Below are positions 50,111-58,588 of a stretch of 64,000 bases of DNA, piece by piece. The position numbers and the translations under genes are program-made. Position 1 is the first letter of the stretch. Each line of letters begins with the position of its first letter. Source of the stretch: Pseudomonas farris (GTDB taxonomy: Bacteria > Pseudomonadota > Gammaproteobacteria > Pseudomonadales > Pseudomonadaceae); the NCBI RefSeq assembly GCF_019145235.1, contig NZ_JAHSTV010000015.1:80837-144836 (forward strand). The letters run 5' to 3'. A model generated the notes under the pieces. That model saw only the letters and a list, made by a program, of their open reading frames with translations, was not told the DNA's origin and did not search any database.

Positions 50111-50937
50111 ACCCGATCTGGAACATGGCCCGCAAGGAATTCAATGACGGCTTGCGCAACCGCTGGTTGTTGGCGATCAGTCTGTTGTTCGCGGTGTTGG
50201 CGACCGGCATCGCCTGGTTGGGGGCGGCGGCTTCGGGGCAATTGGGCTTCACTTCGGTGCCCGCCACCATCGCTAGCCTCGCCAGCCTGGCGACGTTCCT
50301 GATGCCGCTGATTGCCTTGCTGCTGGCCTATGACGCCATCGTCGGCGAAGACGAAAGCGGCACGTTGCTGCTGTTGCTGACCTATCCGCTGGGGCGCGGA
50401 CACATCCTGCTCGGCAAGTTCGTCGGCCACGGATTGATCCTGGCGCTGGCGACCCTCATCGGTTTCGGCTGCGCGATGCTCGCGATTGCGGTGCTGGTGG
50501 AAGACGTCGAACTGAACCTGCTGCTCTGGGCGTTTGGACGATTCATGCTGTCGTCGACGTTACTGGGCTGGGGCTTTCTTGGGCTGGCCTATGTGCTGAG
50601 CAGTGTGTCCGCCGAGAAATCCACGGCCGCCGGGCTGGCGCTGGGGGTGTGGTTCTTCTTCGTGCTGGTGTTCGACCTGGCGCTGCTGGCATTGCTGGTG
50701 CTCAGCGAAGGGCAGTTCAACCCGAAGGTGCTGCCGTGGTTGCTGCTGCTCAACCCCGCCGATATCTATCGCCTGATCAATCTCTCCGGTTTCGAGCCCG
50801 GCGCCGGTAGCGCTGGCGTGCTGACCCTGGGCAGCGATTTGCCAGTGCCGGGCTCGATGCTCTGGTTGTGCCTGTTGCTGTGGGTGGCAGTGCCTTTGGG
50901 CTTGGCCTGGTTGCTGTTCCGTCGACGGGCGACATGA
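50107..50937 (+). CDS. nosY: NosY, ABC permease for NosZ maturation
   Basis: 276 residues, about six membrane segments, an ABC-2 type permease: LLAISLLFAVLATGIAWLGA, the VGEDESGTLLLLLTYPLGRG motif, and GWGFLGLAYVLSSVSAEKST. It completes the NosF2Y2 complex. nosL follows after 31 bp. Confidence 0.93.
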   Translation: MNPIWNMARKEFNDGLRNRWLLAISLLFAVLATGIAWLGAAASGQLGFTSVPATIASLASLATFLMPLIALLLAYDAIVGEDESGTLLLLLTYPLGRGHILLGKFVGHGLILALATLIGFGCAMLAIAVLVEDVELNLLLWAFGRFMLSSTLLGWGFLGLAYVLSSVSAEKSTAAGLALGVWFFFVLVFDLALLALLVLSEGQFNPKVLPWLLLLNPADIYRLINLSGFEPGAGSAGVLTLGSDLPVPGSMLWLCLLLWVAVPLGLAWLLFRRRAT

Positions 50938-50968
50938 ATTCACACCTTGGTTTTTGGAGCATCTGACG

Positions 50969-51496
50969 ATGAGTAATCTGTATTCGACGACGGCACGCGC
51001 CGTGGCGGGCCTGATGTTCGGCCTGCTGCTGGCGGCCTGTGACAAACCCGTGCAAGCCACCTACAGCGACGCCGCCGCTGCTTTTCATCCCAGTGATGAA
51101 TGCCATGTTTGCGGCATGATCATCGACGGCTTCCCCGGGCCCAAGGGCGAAGTGGTCGAGCGCAGCGGCATCAAGAAATTCTGCTCCACGGCGGAGATGA
51201 TCGGTTGGTGGCTGCAACCGGAAAATCATCATGGCGAGGCCCGGTTGTATGTCCACGACATGGGCCGCAGTCCGTGGAACGCACCCAATGATGCCCATCT
51301 GATCGATGCCAAGGATGCGTTTTACGTGGTTGGCACCCAGCTCAAAGGCGCCATGGGTGTAGTGCTGGCGTCCTTCTCCAGCCAGCAGGCTGCGGAAAAA
51401 CTGGCCGCCGACCAGGGGGGGCGTGTGCTGCGGTTCAGCGAGATCGATCAGGCGGTGCTTCAGCAGCAGCCAGCGATGTCGCACTCGACTCATTGA
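50969..51496 (+). CDS. nosL: NosL, copper-binding lipoprotein chaperone
   Basis: 175 residues from ATG 50969 behind TTTTGGAG. Signal peptide with lipobox LLAAC (Cys24). The mature protein has DECHVCGMIIDGFPGPKGEV, a CXXCGM-type metal-binding segment typical of NosL, followed by the conserved KFCSTAEMIGWWL. It is proposed to donate Cu(I) to NosZ through NosDFY. It is the last gene of nosRZDFYL. Confidence 0.94.
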   Translation: MSNLYSTTARAVAGLMFGLLLAACDKPVQATYSDAAAAFHPSDECHVCGMIIDGFPGPKGEVVERSGIKKFCSTAEMIGWWLQPENHHGEARLYVHDMGRSPWNAPNDAHLIDAKDAFYVVGTQLKGAMGVVLASFSSQQAAEKLAADQGGRVLRFSEIDQAVLQQQPAMSHSTH

Positions 51497-51625
51497 GCCG
51501 GCCGATTATCCGACGCGTCATCGAGAAAATCTGATCGCCGTCAAGTCAGTATTTCTGCGTCTGTTCAAAGATAGGGGCTCACAACGTCCCCAGTGCTTGG
51601 CATTAACGATGCCCAGGAGAACATG

Positions 51626-52369
51626 ATGCAAACCGAGTTTCAGGATCGTTTGGCGGTGATCACCGGCGCCAGCTCCGGGATTGGCCTGGCGTTGTGCGCC
51701 GCGCTGTTGCCTCGCGGGGTCAAGGTGCTGGCGATGTCACGCACCGTCGGTGAATTGCCAGCCTTGCAGCAGATCTACGGTGAGCGGCTGCAATGGTGCG
51801 CGGGGGACGTCACGTGCGAGGAAGACTTGCAAGGGCTGGCCCGGAGGGCGGCGGCGCTAGGGCGGGTGGATTATCTGGTGCCCAACGCGGGCATTGCTGA
51901 AATGGCCGACAGCCTGGACATGCCGGCCTTTCAGCGCCAATGGGCGGTCAATGGTGCCGGGGCGTTGAACACCCTGGCGGCGTTGCGCGGTGAGTTGGCG
52001 AACCCGGCTTCGGTGGTGTTTGTCGGTAGTTTCCTGACCGGTTCGAGCTTTCCCGGTCTGGCTGCCTGCATTGCCAGCAAGGCCGCGCTGGCGGCTCAGG
52101 CACGCACATTGGCGGTGGAGTTCGCGCGTTATGACGTGCGCATCAATCTGGTTTCCCCGGGGCCGACCGCGACCTCGATGTGGGACAACCTGGGGTTGAG
52201 CGATGGGGAGCTTGATGACGTCGCTGATACCCTTGGGAAGCGTCTGCTGCCGGGGCATTTTCTTGATGCGTCGGCGGTGGCCAATGTGATTATTTTTCAA
52301 CTGTCCCAAGGCGCCCGGGGTGTCTATGGGCAGGATTGGAAGGTTGATAACGGTTATACCTTGGGGTGA
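51626..52369 (+). CDS. Short-chain dehydrogenase-like protein with Cys in place of catalytic Tyr
   Basis: 247 residues from ATG 51626 (AGGAGA 5 nt upstream; the ATG at 51623 is too close). NAD(P)-binding GASSGIG and the NAG-type PNAGIAE motif are intact. The catalytic YxxxK is CIASK, so the Tyr position is Cys148 with Lys152 retained; the corresponding Ser135 is present in GSFLTG. It resembles SDR proteins that bind nucleotide without the usual Tyr general acid. It lies 130 bp after nosL and before the long inverted repeat. A role linked to nos expression is possible but only positional. Confidence 0.78.
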   Translation: MQTEFQDRLAVITGASSGIGLALCAALLPRGVKVLAMSRTVGELPALQQIYGERLQWCAGDVTCEEDLQGLARRAAALGRVDYLVPNAGIAEMADSLDMPAFQRQWAVNGAGALNTLAALRGELANPASVVFVGSFLTGSSFPGLAACIASKAALAAQARTLAVEFARYDVRINLVSPGPTATSMWDNLGLSDGELDDVADTLGKRLLPGHFLDASAVANVIIFQLSQGARGVYGQDWKVDNGYTLG

Positions 52370-52530
52370 TGTGGTCCGTGGTTTGTTGACCGAGTACATA
52401 TCCATTTCTGCGGTAATGGCGGCTTAGGGTTCCGCCCTTACGGCGGGTCACTTGGAAAAGCGCCAAGTAACCAAACGCTTTTCGCCCCTGACGTACGGTG
52501 GCTCGCCTAGGCTCGCCATACCCTCACTCC

Positions 52531-53087
52531 GGTCCTGCTCCGTGGGCCCGCCGCCATCGGCCATCCATGGCCGGGGGCGGCTACCGCGGCATCCTTGCCG
52601 CGGTGCCCACTGCGCAGAACCTGCGTTCGGCCTTCCGACGGGGCAGGTCAAGATCAACATCAAAAGCCAGATCAAAAGCCAAAGCGAGGCGGCCTGATAG
52701 CCGACCTGATGTTGGTTCGGTCAAGTCTGGTCAGCGGCGGTGTACCCGAATGCCATACCTGACAACATTTCAACTGTGGGAGCGGGCTTGCTCGCGAAGA
52801 GGCCGTGTCAGTCGACATAAATGTTGAATGTAAGTCCGCCTTCGCGAGCAAGCCCGCTCCCACAATTAATCAGTGTTGCTTCCAGAGGATGTGAACGATC
52901 AAGTCAGCGAAGCGCGCCCGCTTGATGCCTAGGTCGGCCCAGAGGCCGCCTCGCTTTTGCTGTTGCGGTAGTCGCCCCCTCGAGAAGCCAAGAGGAGGTT
53001 CTGCGCAGTGGGCAACCCGGCATGGATGCCGGGTTAGCCGCCCCCGGCCATGGATGGCCGATGGCGGCGGGCCCACGGAGCAGGACC
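52531..53087. repeat. Long inverted repeat with 53-bp perfect arms
   Basis: Arms about 52531-52707 and 52931-53087 are inverted copies. A 53-bp block (52531-52583 versus 53035-53087) is perfectly complementary. Smaller shared blocks are GCCCACTGCGCAGAACCT (52605-52622 versus 52996-53013) and AAAGCGAGGCGGCCT (52681 versus 52943-52958). A REP doublet sits in the interior. The whole intergenic interval 52370-53116 contains no gene, only this repeat and a local inverted sequence at 52450-52490. It separates nosL/SDR from nirN, which converge on it. Confidence 0.88.
52773..52865. repeat. REP doublet within the long inverted repeat
   Basis: Common REP pair (about 52773-52802 and 52838-52865) in the centre of the 0.55-kb inverted repeat, giving nested palindromes. 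Confidence 0.9.
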
Positions 53088-53116
53088 TGACCGCAGAAAC
53101 GGATATACACCAAGAT

Positions 53117-54610
53117 CTAATGCGAAGTCCCCTCCACAAACTCAATCTTGTTACCGACGTTATATTTACCCGACGGCTTGTTCATCGGCAGGCGCTTGAT
53201 CTCTTTGAGGGTATTACTGTCATACACAATCAGCGCGCCATCGGTGGCCCAGACGCTCAACAGCAAGTAGCGGCCATCGCGAGTGAACTCGACGTGGGCG
53301 GCCGTCTTGCCAGGCATCGGGCGCAAAGTGTGGGCGATTTCCAGGGTCTGTTTGTCAATCAAGTGGATCGCATCGTTATCAGGCCCGAAGAACACATCGG
53401 TCCAGGCATACTGCGAGTTGACATGACTGCGCATGAAGAACCCCGGCCCCAGCGTCGGAATTTCCTTGATCAGTTTCCAGGTCTTGAAGTCGATGACCGA
53501 GATCAGACCCTTGCTGATGTTCGGCGTGGCGAACACCCACTCACCATTACGTTTCCAGTAGGTCCCGGACCCCAGGTGCGGCATGCCCGGCAGCGGTATG
53601 TCGGTGACCACCTTGCCACTGTCGAGGTCGATCACCTGCCCACCCTTGGCCTTGCGCGATGTGGCCAGCAGCTGCTTGTAGTCCGGTGAAAAGGAAAAGT
53701 CGTCCAGCACATCCTCGGCCTGGATGCGTCGTGGTTCGAAGTCCGGTGTGCCGGCGCTCGACAGCTCCCAGACTTCCTTCACATCCTTTAGCGCCACGAT
53801 GAAACTGTCTCGTGGCGGGGCGGTGTAGACCGCGCTGACCCGTGACGCGGTGCCGTCCTGGCCGATTGCCGGGATGGTTTTGACCAGCGACAGATCGCGG
53901 GCATCGAGCACCACCAGATTGCCGGGTAGATAGTTGCCCACCAGCACCCAGCGACCATCCTTGCTCACCGCCAGGTTGCGGGTATTGAGCCCGGCGCGGA
54001 CCTCGGCGATCAGCTTCAGGTTGTGCAAGTCATACAAGCTGACCCAGCCATCCCGTGAGGCCACGTAGACGAAGCGCCCATCCGGCGAGAACTTCGGCCC
54101 GCCATGCACCGCAAAGTGCGAAGCAAACCGCGCCAGCACGTCGAAACGATCGCCGTCGAGGATGTCGATGTGATGGTCGCCGGCTTCCACCACCACAAAC
54201 AGGTTCAGCGGATCGGCGCCATGCTGGGGCGTGTCGGGCAGTTTGCTGATATCGGCGAGAATGGAATGACTGCCGCGAATGTCGTCGTTATTCCAGGTGG
54301 GCGGGGTGGCGGGTGGTTGCTGAAGGTAATCCACCAGCGCGTCGATCTGCGCGGGACTGAACACATTGGCATACCCGGTCATCTGACTCGCGGGGCGACC
54401 GTTCTGAATGACGCTGCGGATTTCATCGGGTTTGATCCGGCTCAGACTTTCCGGCAGCAAGGCCGGCCCCGTACCGCCTAAACGGTTGGCGCCATGGCAG
54501 CTTTGGCAATGCTGTTGGTAGAGGTCGGCGGCCGCGTCGGAGGGTGGAATCGCTGCGCCGGCATGGGCCGTACCGATCCATAACAAGGGGGCAAGCAGCA
54601 TGCGTCTCAT
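53117..54610 (-). CDS. nirN: NirN, dihydro-heme d1 dehydrogenase
   Basis: 497 residues. Signal peptide, c-type cytochrome domain with haem-binding CQSCH at about 35-39, and an eight-bladed propeller like NirS (FVVVEAGDHHIDILDG, VFATPNISKGLISVIDFKTW). It is a NirS relative that catalyses the last step of heme d1 synthesis, oxidation of the propionate side chain to acrylate. It is the last gene of nirSMCFDLGHJEN; its ATG overlaps the nirE stop. Confidence 0.95.
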   Translation of the reverse strand: MRRMLLAPLLWIGTAHAGAAIPPSDAAADLYQQHCQSCHGANRLGGTGPALLPESLSRIKPDEIRSVIQNGRPASQMTGYANVFSPAQIDALVDYLQQPPATPPTWNNDDIRGSHSILADISKLPDTPQHGADPLNLFVVVEAGDHHIDILDGDRFDVLARFASHFAVHGGPKFSPDGRFVYVASRDGWVSLYDLHNLKLIAEVRAGLNTRNLAVSKDGRWVLVGNYLPGNLVVLDARDLSLVKTIPAIGQDGTASRVSAVYTAPPRDSFIVALKDVKEVWELSSAGTPDFEPRRIQAEDVLDDFSFSPDYKQLLATSRKAKGGQVIDLDSGKVVTDIPLPGMPHLGSGTYWKRNGEWVFATPNISKGLISVIDFKTWKLIKEIPTLGPGFFMRSHVNSQYAWTDVFFGPDNDAIHLIDKQTLEIAHTLRPMPGKTAAHVEFTRDGRYLLLSVWATDGALIVYDSNTLKEIKRLPMNKPSGKYNVGNKIEFVEGTSH

Positions 54611-55446
54611 ATCGCCACCTTACCGTGGCGTTGCAACACCGGAGCGGCGTAAAAGCGTGCCGGGTATTCCTGCTGTTGGGTCGCGAACAGATCGACCACT
54701 TTGCCGATCACCGTCAGCGTCGGAATGCCCGGTGGGCAATCCAGCGCCAGGGTCGGCAACTGGTGCAACTTGCCTCGGGCGACGTGCTGGTCGGGACGCG
54801 TGCCATTGCTGATCAGCGCCGCCGGTGTATCAGCGGCCATTCCGGCTTCGATCAAGCGCTGGGCGATAATTCCGAGGTTCGATAACCCCATGTAAAACAC
54901 CAGGGTCTGGCTGCTGTCGGCGAGGCTGCTCCAGGGCAATTGCAACTCACCATCGCGCTGTAAATGCCCCGTAATAAAGCGGCAGGAGTTGACCAGATCC
55001 CGGTGGGTCAGCGGAATGCCCGCATAAGCACTGCAACCGGAAGCGGCGGTAACGCCCGGGACCACCTGGCAGTCAATGTTGCGTTGCAGCAGATATTCCA
55101 GTTCCTCGGCGCCACGGCCGAATATGAACGGGTCGCCTCCCTTGAGCCGGACCACACGCTGCCCCCGATCGGCGAGGTCGGCAAGCAGTTCGTTGATCTG
55201 TTCCTGGGGCAGGCTGTGGCAGCCGCTGGCCTTGCCGACGTAATGCCGGGCGCAGGTGAGGGGGATCAACGTCAGCAGGTCGGGGCTGATCAGGCGGTCG
55301 TAAACCACGGCGTCGGCCTGCATCAACAGGCTCCAGGCACGCAGGGTCAGCAAGCGTGGATCACCGGGGCCGGCGCCGACCAGGGCCACTTCGCCCGGTC
55401 TGAACGGGGACGCAAGTGCGGCCGGTAAAATAATCGATGGGTGCAT
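54607..55446 (-). CDS. nirE: NirE, uroporphyrinogen-III C-methyltransferase
   Basis: 279 residues from ATG 55446, which has AAGGACG upstream and gives the length of P. aeruginosa NirE; an upstream ATG at 55467 is less likely. SUMT motifs are LVGAGPGDPRLLTLRAW, VVYDRLI, RLKGGDPFIFGRGAEE and PGVTAASGCSAYAGIPLTHR. It methylates uroporphyrinogen III to precorrin-2, the branch to heme d1 via sirohaem. Expression follows the nir operon. Confidence 0.95.
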   Translation of the reverse strand: MHPSIILPAALASPFRPGEVALVGAGPGDPRLLTLRAWSLLMQADAVVYDRLISPDLLTLIPLTCARHYVGKASGCHSLPQEQINELLADLADRGQRVVRLKGGDPFIFGRGAEELEYLLQRNIDCQVVPGVTAASGCSAYAGIPLTHRDLVNSCRFITGHLQRDGELQLPWSSLADSSQTLVFYMGLSNLGIIAQRLIEAGMAADTPAALISNGTRPDQHVARGKLHQLPTLALDCPPGIPTLTVIGKVVDLFATQQQEYPARFYAAPVLQRHGKVAI

Positions 55447-55497
55447 GGGACGTCCTTGGTTCTTCATCAGGTTGACCGGGGCTCGCAGGCGGGTGCT

Positions 55498-56676
55498 TCA
55501 GTGCATGACGCAAGGGATGGTCATTAATGACGGCATACCGATTTCTTCATCGCTGAGATGGCAGCCGGGGTCCTGGCCCCAGAGGTCGCCTTCGGCCCAG
55601 GCGCGGGTGCGGGTATTGCCGTTGCAGATGTTCAGCCAGCGGCATTGGCCGCAACGGCCACCGACGACGCGTGGATGCACACGCAGCTGCTGCAACAAAG
55701 CGTCCGGCTGGTCCAGCCAGAGCGTGCGAAACGGCGTATGCCGGACATTGCCCACCGAGTGCTGCCACCAATAGGTGTCGGGGTGCACTTCGCCGGTGTT
55801 GTCGATGTTGGCGATACCGCTGCCCGAGGCGTTGCCGCCCCAGGCCCGGAGCATGTGTTCCAGGCGCGGGTAATGTTCGGGTAGATGCAGGCCCACCCAT
55901 TGCAGCAAGAGAATCGCGTCGGCATCGTTGTTGCCGCTGACAAAATCGCTGTCGCGGCCCTGCTGGATGTCTTCCCAGGCCCGTTCGAAGATCAGCGTCA
56001 TTGCCTCGCGGCTCATCTGCTGCCGGGCGTCGAGCTTGCGGCTGCGTTTGCCGCGACCGCTGTAGTTGAGGTGCGACAGATAAAACTTCTGCACGTCGTA
56101 CTCGCGCATCAGCGCCAGTAACTGGGGCAATTGCTGATGGTTCTCTTGGGTCAGGGTGGTGCGCAGGCCGACGCGAATACCCTGTTCACGACAGAGACGG
56201 ATCGCCCGCATGGAGCTGGCGAAACTGCCCTTGAGTTGGCGGAAGGCATCATGGGTGGCTTCCAGGCCATCGATGCTGATCCCGACATAGTCGAAATTCG
56301 CCGCGCGGATCTGTGCGATGTTTTGCTCATCGATCAGCGTGCCGTTGGTGGACAACGCGACAAAGAAACCCTTGGTGCGGGCGTAGGCGCTGAGCACAAA
56401 CAGATCGTCGCGCAACAGCGGTTCACCGCCGGAAAGAATCAGGACCTTCACCCCGGCGTCGTGCAGATCGTCGATCACGGTCAGCGCGGCGGACGTATCC
56501 AGTTCGTCGCGAAAGACACTGTCGGCGGACGTGGCGTAGCAGTGTTTGCAGGTCAGGTTGCAGCGCCTGAGCAGGTTCCAGATCACCACCGGTGGCCGGT
56601 TGCTGCCCGGTGGGCTGGTTCTGGGGGCAGGCGCCTGGCCGGTCAGGGCACGCAGGTATTGGCTGATCCTCAACAT
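55498..56676 (-). CDS. nirJ: NirJ, radical SAM heme d1 synthase
   Basis: 392 residues from ATG 56676, behind AAGGAG. Radical-SAM motif CNLTCKHCY and SPASM-type C-terminal cysteines (CGQCRWLNICNG). It removes propionates from didecarboxysirohaem and introduces the keto oxygens on the way to heme d1. The ILSGGEPLLRDDLFV strand binds SAM. Order and spacing in the nir operon are conserved. Translation starting further upstream (56694) would overlap the ribosome-binding site. Confidence 0.95.
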   Translation of the reverse strand: MLRISQYLRALTGQAPAPRTSPPGSNRPPVVIWNLLRRCNLTCKHCYATSADSVFRDELDTSAALTVIDDLHDAGVKVLILSGGEPLLRDDLFVLSAYARTKGFFVALSTNGTLIDEQNIAQIRAANFDYVGISIDGLEATHDAFRQLKGSFASSMRAIRLCREQGIRVGLRTTLTQENHQQLPQLLALMREYDVQKFYLSHLNYSGRGKRSRKLDARQQMSREAMTLIFERAWEDIQQGRDSDFVSGNNDADAILLLQWVGLHLPEHYPRLEHMLRAWGGNASGSGIANIDNTGEVHPDTYWWQHSVGNVRHTPFRTLWLDQPDALLQQLRVHPRVVGGRCGQCRWLNICNGNTRTRAWAEGDLWGQDPGCHLSDEEIGMPSLMTIPCVMH

Positions 56677-56702
56677 GCAAATCTCCTTGAACAAGCGCGT
56701 GT

Positions 56703-57206
56703 TCAGCGTGGCACTGGCGGCAGCCGCAAACCGGTTTTCTTCAGGATGCGACTGCTCACCAACATCTCGTCGGCGGTGCAGGCGTCGCCCAGCAAGTAGC
56801 GCAGGTGTTCACGGTAGCTGTCGATTTCCTCGCGGCTGCGGCCGTGGACCATGGCGAACAGGTTGTAGCGCCACGCGGTTCGTCGCGGGCGTCGATAGCA
56901 ATGACTGACGAAGGGCTGTGCACCGATCAGCGCGCCAAGGCGCGGCATGTCGCTATCGTGCACATCCCAGACGGTCATGCCGTTGTAGCGATAGCCCAGG
57001 CGATAGTGATTGGGGACGGCGGCGATACGCCGAATGGCGCCCTCGGCCTGCAAGCGTTTGAGCAAGTCCAGGGTGGATTCGATATTTAGGTCCAGCTGTT
57101 CGGCGAGCCAGGCCCACGGGTCGTCCAGCAGCGGCAGGCCGGCCTGGGTCAGCTCGATCAGACGCTGCGCCAGGGTGTCTTCAGACCGGGAAGTACAGAC
57201 CGACAT
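56703..57206 (-). CDS. nirH: NirH, sirohaem decarboxylase subunit (AsnC-like)
   Basis: 167 residues. An N-terminal Lrp/AsnC winged helix (QAGLPLLDDPWAWLAEQLDL, then STLDLLKRLQAEGAIRRIAA). The C-terminal sirohaem-binding part has PFVSHCYRRPRRTAWRYNLF with the conserved HCYxR pattern. NirDLGH together decarboxylate sirohaem to didecarboxysirohaem. It overlaps nirG by about 26 bp. Confidence 0.93.
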   Translation of the reverse strand: MSVCTSRSEDTLAQRLIELTQAGLPLLDDPWAWLAEQLDLNIESTLDLLKRLQAEGAIRRIAAVPNHYRLGYRYNGMTVWDVHDSDMPRLGALIGAQPFVSHCYRRPRRTAWRYNLFAMVHGRSREEIDSYREHLRYLLGDACTADEMLVSSRILKKTGLRLPPVPR

Positions 57207-57624
57207 GGTAGGTCTCCTCTTTGGGCAAGTTGAGCAGCGGCAGGCCGGTCAGGGTTTCGATGTGCTGCAGGGTCTCGGCGATGCCTTGTTCGGTCGGGCA
57301 GCCGAGCACGAACCACATGTTCCAGGCGTGTTCGCGGCGGTAGTTGTGCGCCACTTCAGGCAGGGCCTGCAGTTGCTCGGCGACGTCTTCGAAACGCTCC
57401 TCCGGCACCGCCAGCGCAGCGAGGGTGAAGGCGCCGCCGAGTCGTTCGATGTCGAACATCGGGCCGAAGCGCGTGAGCATGCCGTCTTCCAGCAATTCGT
57501 GGAGGCGGTCGAGCAGTTCGGTGCTGCTGCTCTCCAGTTCGGCGGCCAGTGCCTGCCACGGGTGGCGCACCAGCGGCAGGCCCAGTTGCAGGCGGTTGAT
57601 CAACCGACGGTCAAGGTCATCCAT
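57181..57624 (-). CDS. nirG: NirG, sirohaem decarboxylase subunit (AsnC-like)
   Basis: 147 residues from ATG 57624, P. aeruginosa NirG length; the upstream frame to 57654 is rejected because it overlaps nirL further. MDDLDRRLINRLQLGLPLVR is the AsnC-type first helix and VAHNYRREHAWNMWFVLGCP the sirohaem-binding strand with HNYRREH. Partners NirH and the NirDL pair. Confidence 0.94.
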   Translation of the reverse strand: MDDLDRRLINRLQLGLPLVRHPWQALAAELESSSTELLDRLHELLEDGMLTRFGPMFDIERLGGAFTLAALAVPEERFEDVAEQLQALPEVAHNYRREHAWNMWFVLGCPTEQGIAETLQHIETLTGLPLLNLPKEETYHVGLYFPV

Positions 57625-58132
57625 GGGTGGAGGCTCCGGTTGGTGAGGGTGCAAAGCGTCCGCCGCACTGTTTGAACGCGTGAGTGCTGAACAGCAGTTG
57701 ATGGGGCAGATCGCTCAGCAGGTGTTCTTCCAGCAACGCCTGGATCTGTGCCTCGACCTGCGCGCGTTGGCGCCCGTGAACCATGCAGAACAGGTTGTAG
57801 CGCCACTGCGGCAGGCGTCGCGGCCGTTGGTAGCAGAGGGTAATGCCGTGCGCCCGGCCCAGGCGCTGGCCGACTTCGTCGATCAGCGCGTCCGGAACAT
57901 CCAGCACCAGCATGGCGTTGGCGGTAAAACCCAGCGCGCGATGGTTAAGTACCAGGCCGACCCGGCGAAACAGCCCTTGCTCGAGCCACTGATGCATTTG
58001 CGCGAGCACCTGGTTTTCGTCGGCGTCTATCCGTTCGGCGAGGGCCTGATAGGGGCGCGATACCCGCGGCAATCCGCCTTCCAGATGCCGACGCAGCGCC
58101 AGTGCCTGTTTAGGACTCAAGCCCGGCGTCAT
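57617..58132 (-). CDS. nirL: NirL, sirohaem decarboxylase subunit (AsnC-like)
   Basis: 171 residues. HLEGGLPRVSRPYQALAERI with DENQVLAQMHQWLEQGLFRR forms the N-terminal domain; GITLCYQRPRRLPQWRYNLF is the substrate strand, similar to NirH. Here the gene is separate from nirD, not fused as in some other denitrifiers. ATG 58132 overlaps the nirD stop (ATGA). Confidence 0.94.
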   Translation of the reverse strand: MTPGLSPKQALALRRHLEGGLPRVSRPYQALAERIDADENQVLAQMHQWLEQGLFRRVGLVLNHRALGFTANAMLVLDVPDALIDEVGQRLGRAHGITLCYQRPRRLPQWRYNLFCMVHGRQRAQVEAQIQALLEEHLLSDLPHQLLFSTHAFKQCGGRFAPSPTGASTHG

Positions 58133-58587
58133 GGGTTTTCTCCCAGGGCAAAACCGAGGTCGATGCGGTAAGCGGTCAACATCGGCAGATCCAGCGGCAT
58201 GAGGCCGGTGTCTTTTTCAAGTTGTTCGAGAACGCGTTCGATGTGTTGGCGATCGGGACCGGTCAGCACAAACCACAGGTTGTAGAAATGCTCCCGCGCG
58301 TAGTTATGGTTGACCTCAGGGTATTGGCTGACGTGCTCGGCGACCTGTTGCAAGCGTTCGGCGGGCACGGCGAGGGCGGCGAGGGTGCTGGCCCCGGCGC
58401 GACTGTGTTCGAACACCGGGCCGATCCGTGAGAGGGTGCCGGCCTGATCCATTTCTTCCAGGCAAGCCATCACTTGGGCCACGCGGCAACCGAGAATCCG
58501 CGCCATCTCCTTGTACGGTTCCGCACACAGCGGCATGCCGTGCTGGAAGCGGTCGATCAATTGGCGGCTGAGCAGGTCGAGGTTCAT
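58129..58587 (-). CDS. nirD: NirD, sirohaem decarboxylase subunit (AsnC-like)
   Basis: 152 residues. QLIDRFQHGMPLCAEPYKEM and LARIGPVFEHSRAG-type second half (read TLSRIGPVFEHSRAG), with VNHNYAREHFYNLWFVLTGP as the conserved sirohaem-binding strand (HNYAREH). Forms the NirDL pair. The ATG lies 1 bp after the nirF stop. Confidence 0.94.
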   Translation of the reverse strand: MNLDLLSRQLIDRFQHGMPLCAEPYKEMARILGCRVAQVMACLEEMDQAGTLSRIGPVFEHSRAGASTLAALAVPAERLQQVAEHVSQYPEVNHNYAREHFYNLWFVLTGPDRQHIERVLEQLEKDTGLMPLDLPMLTAYRIDLGFALGENP

Positions 58588-58588
58588 T

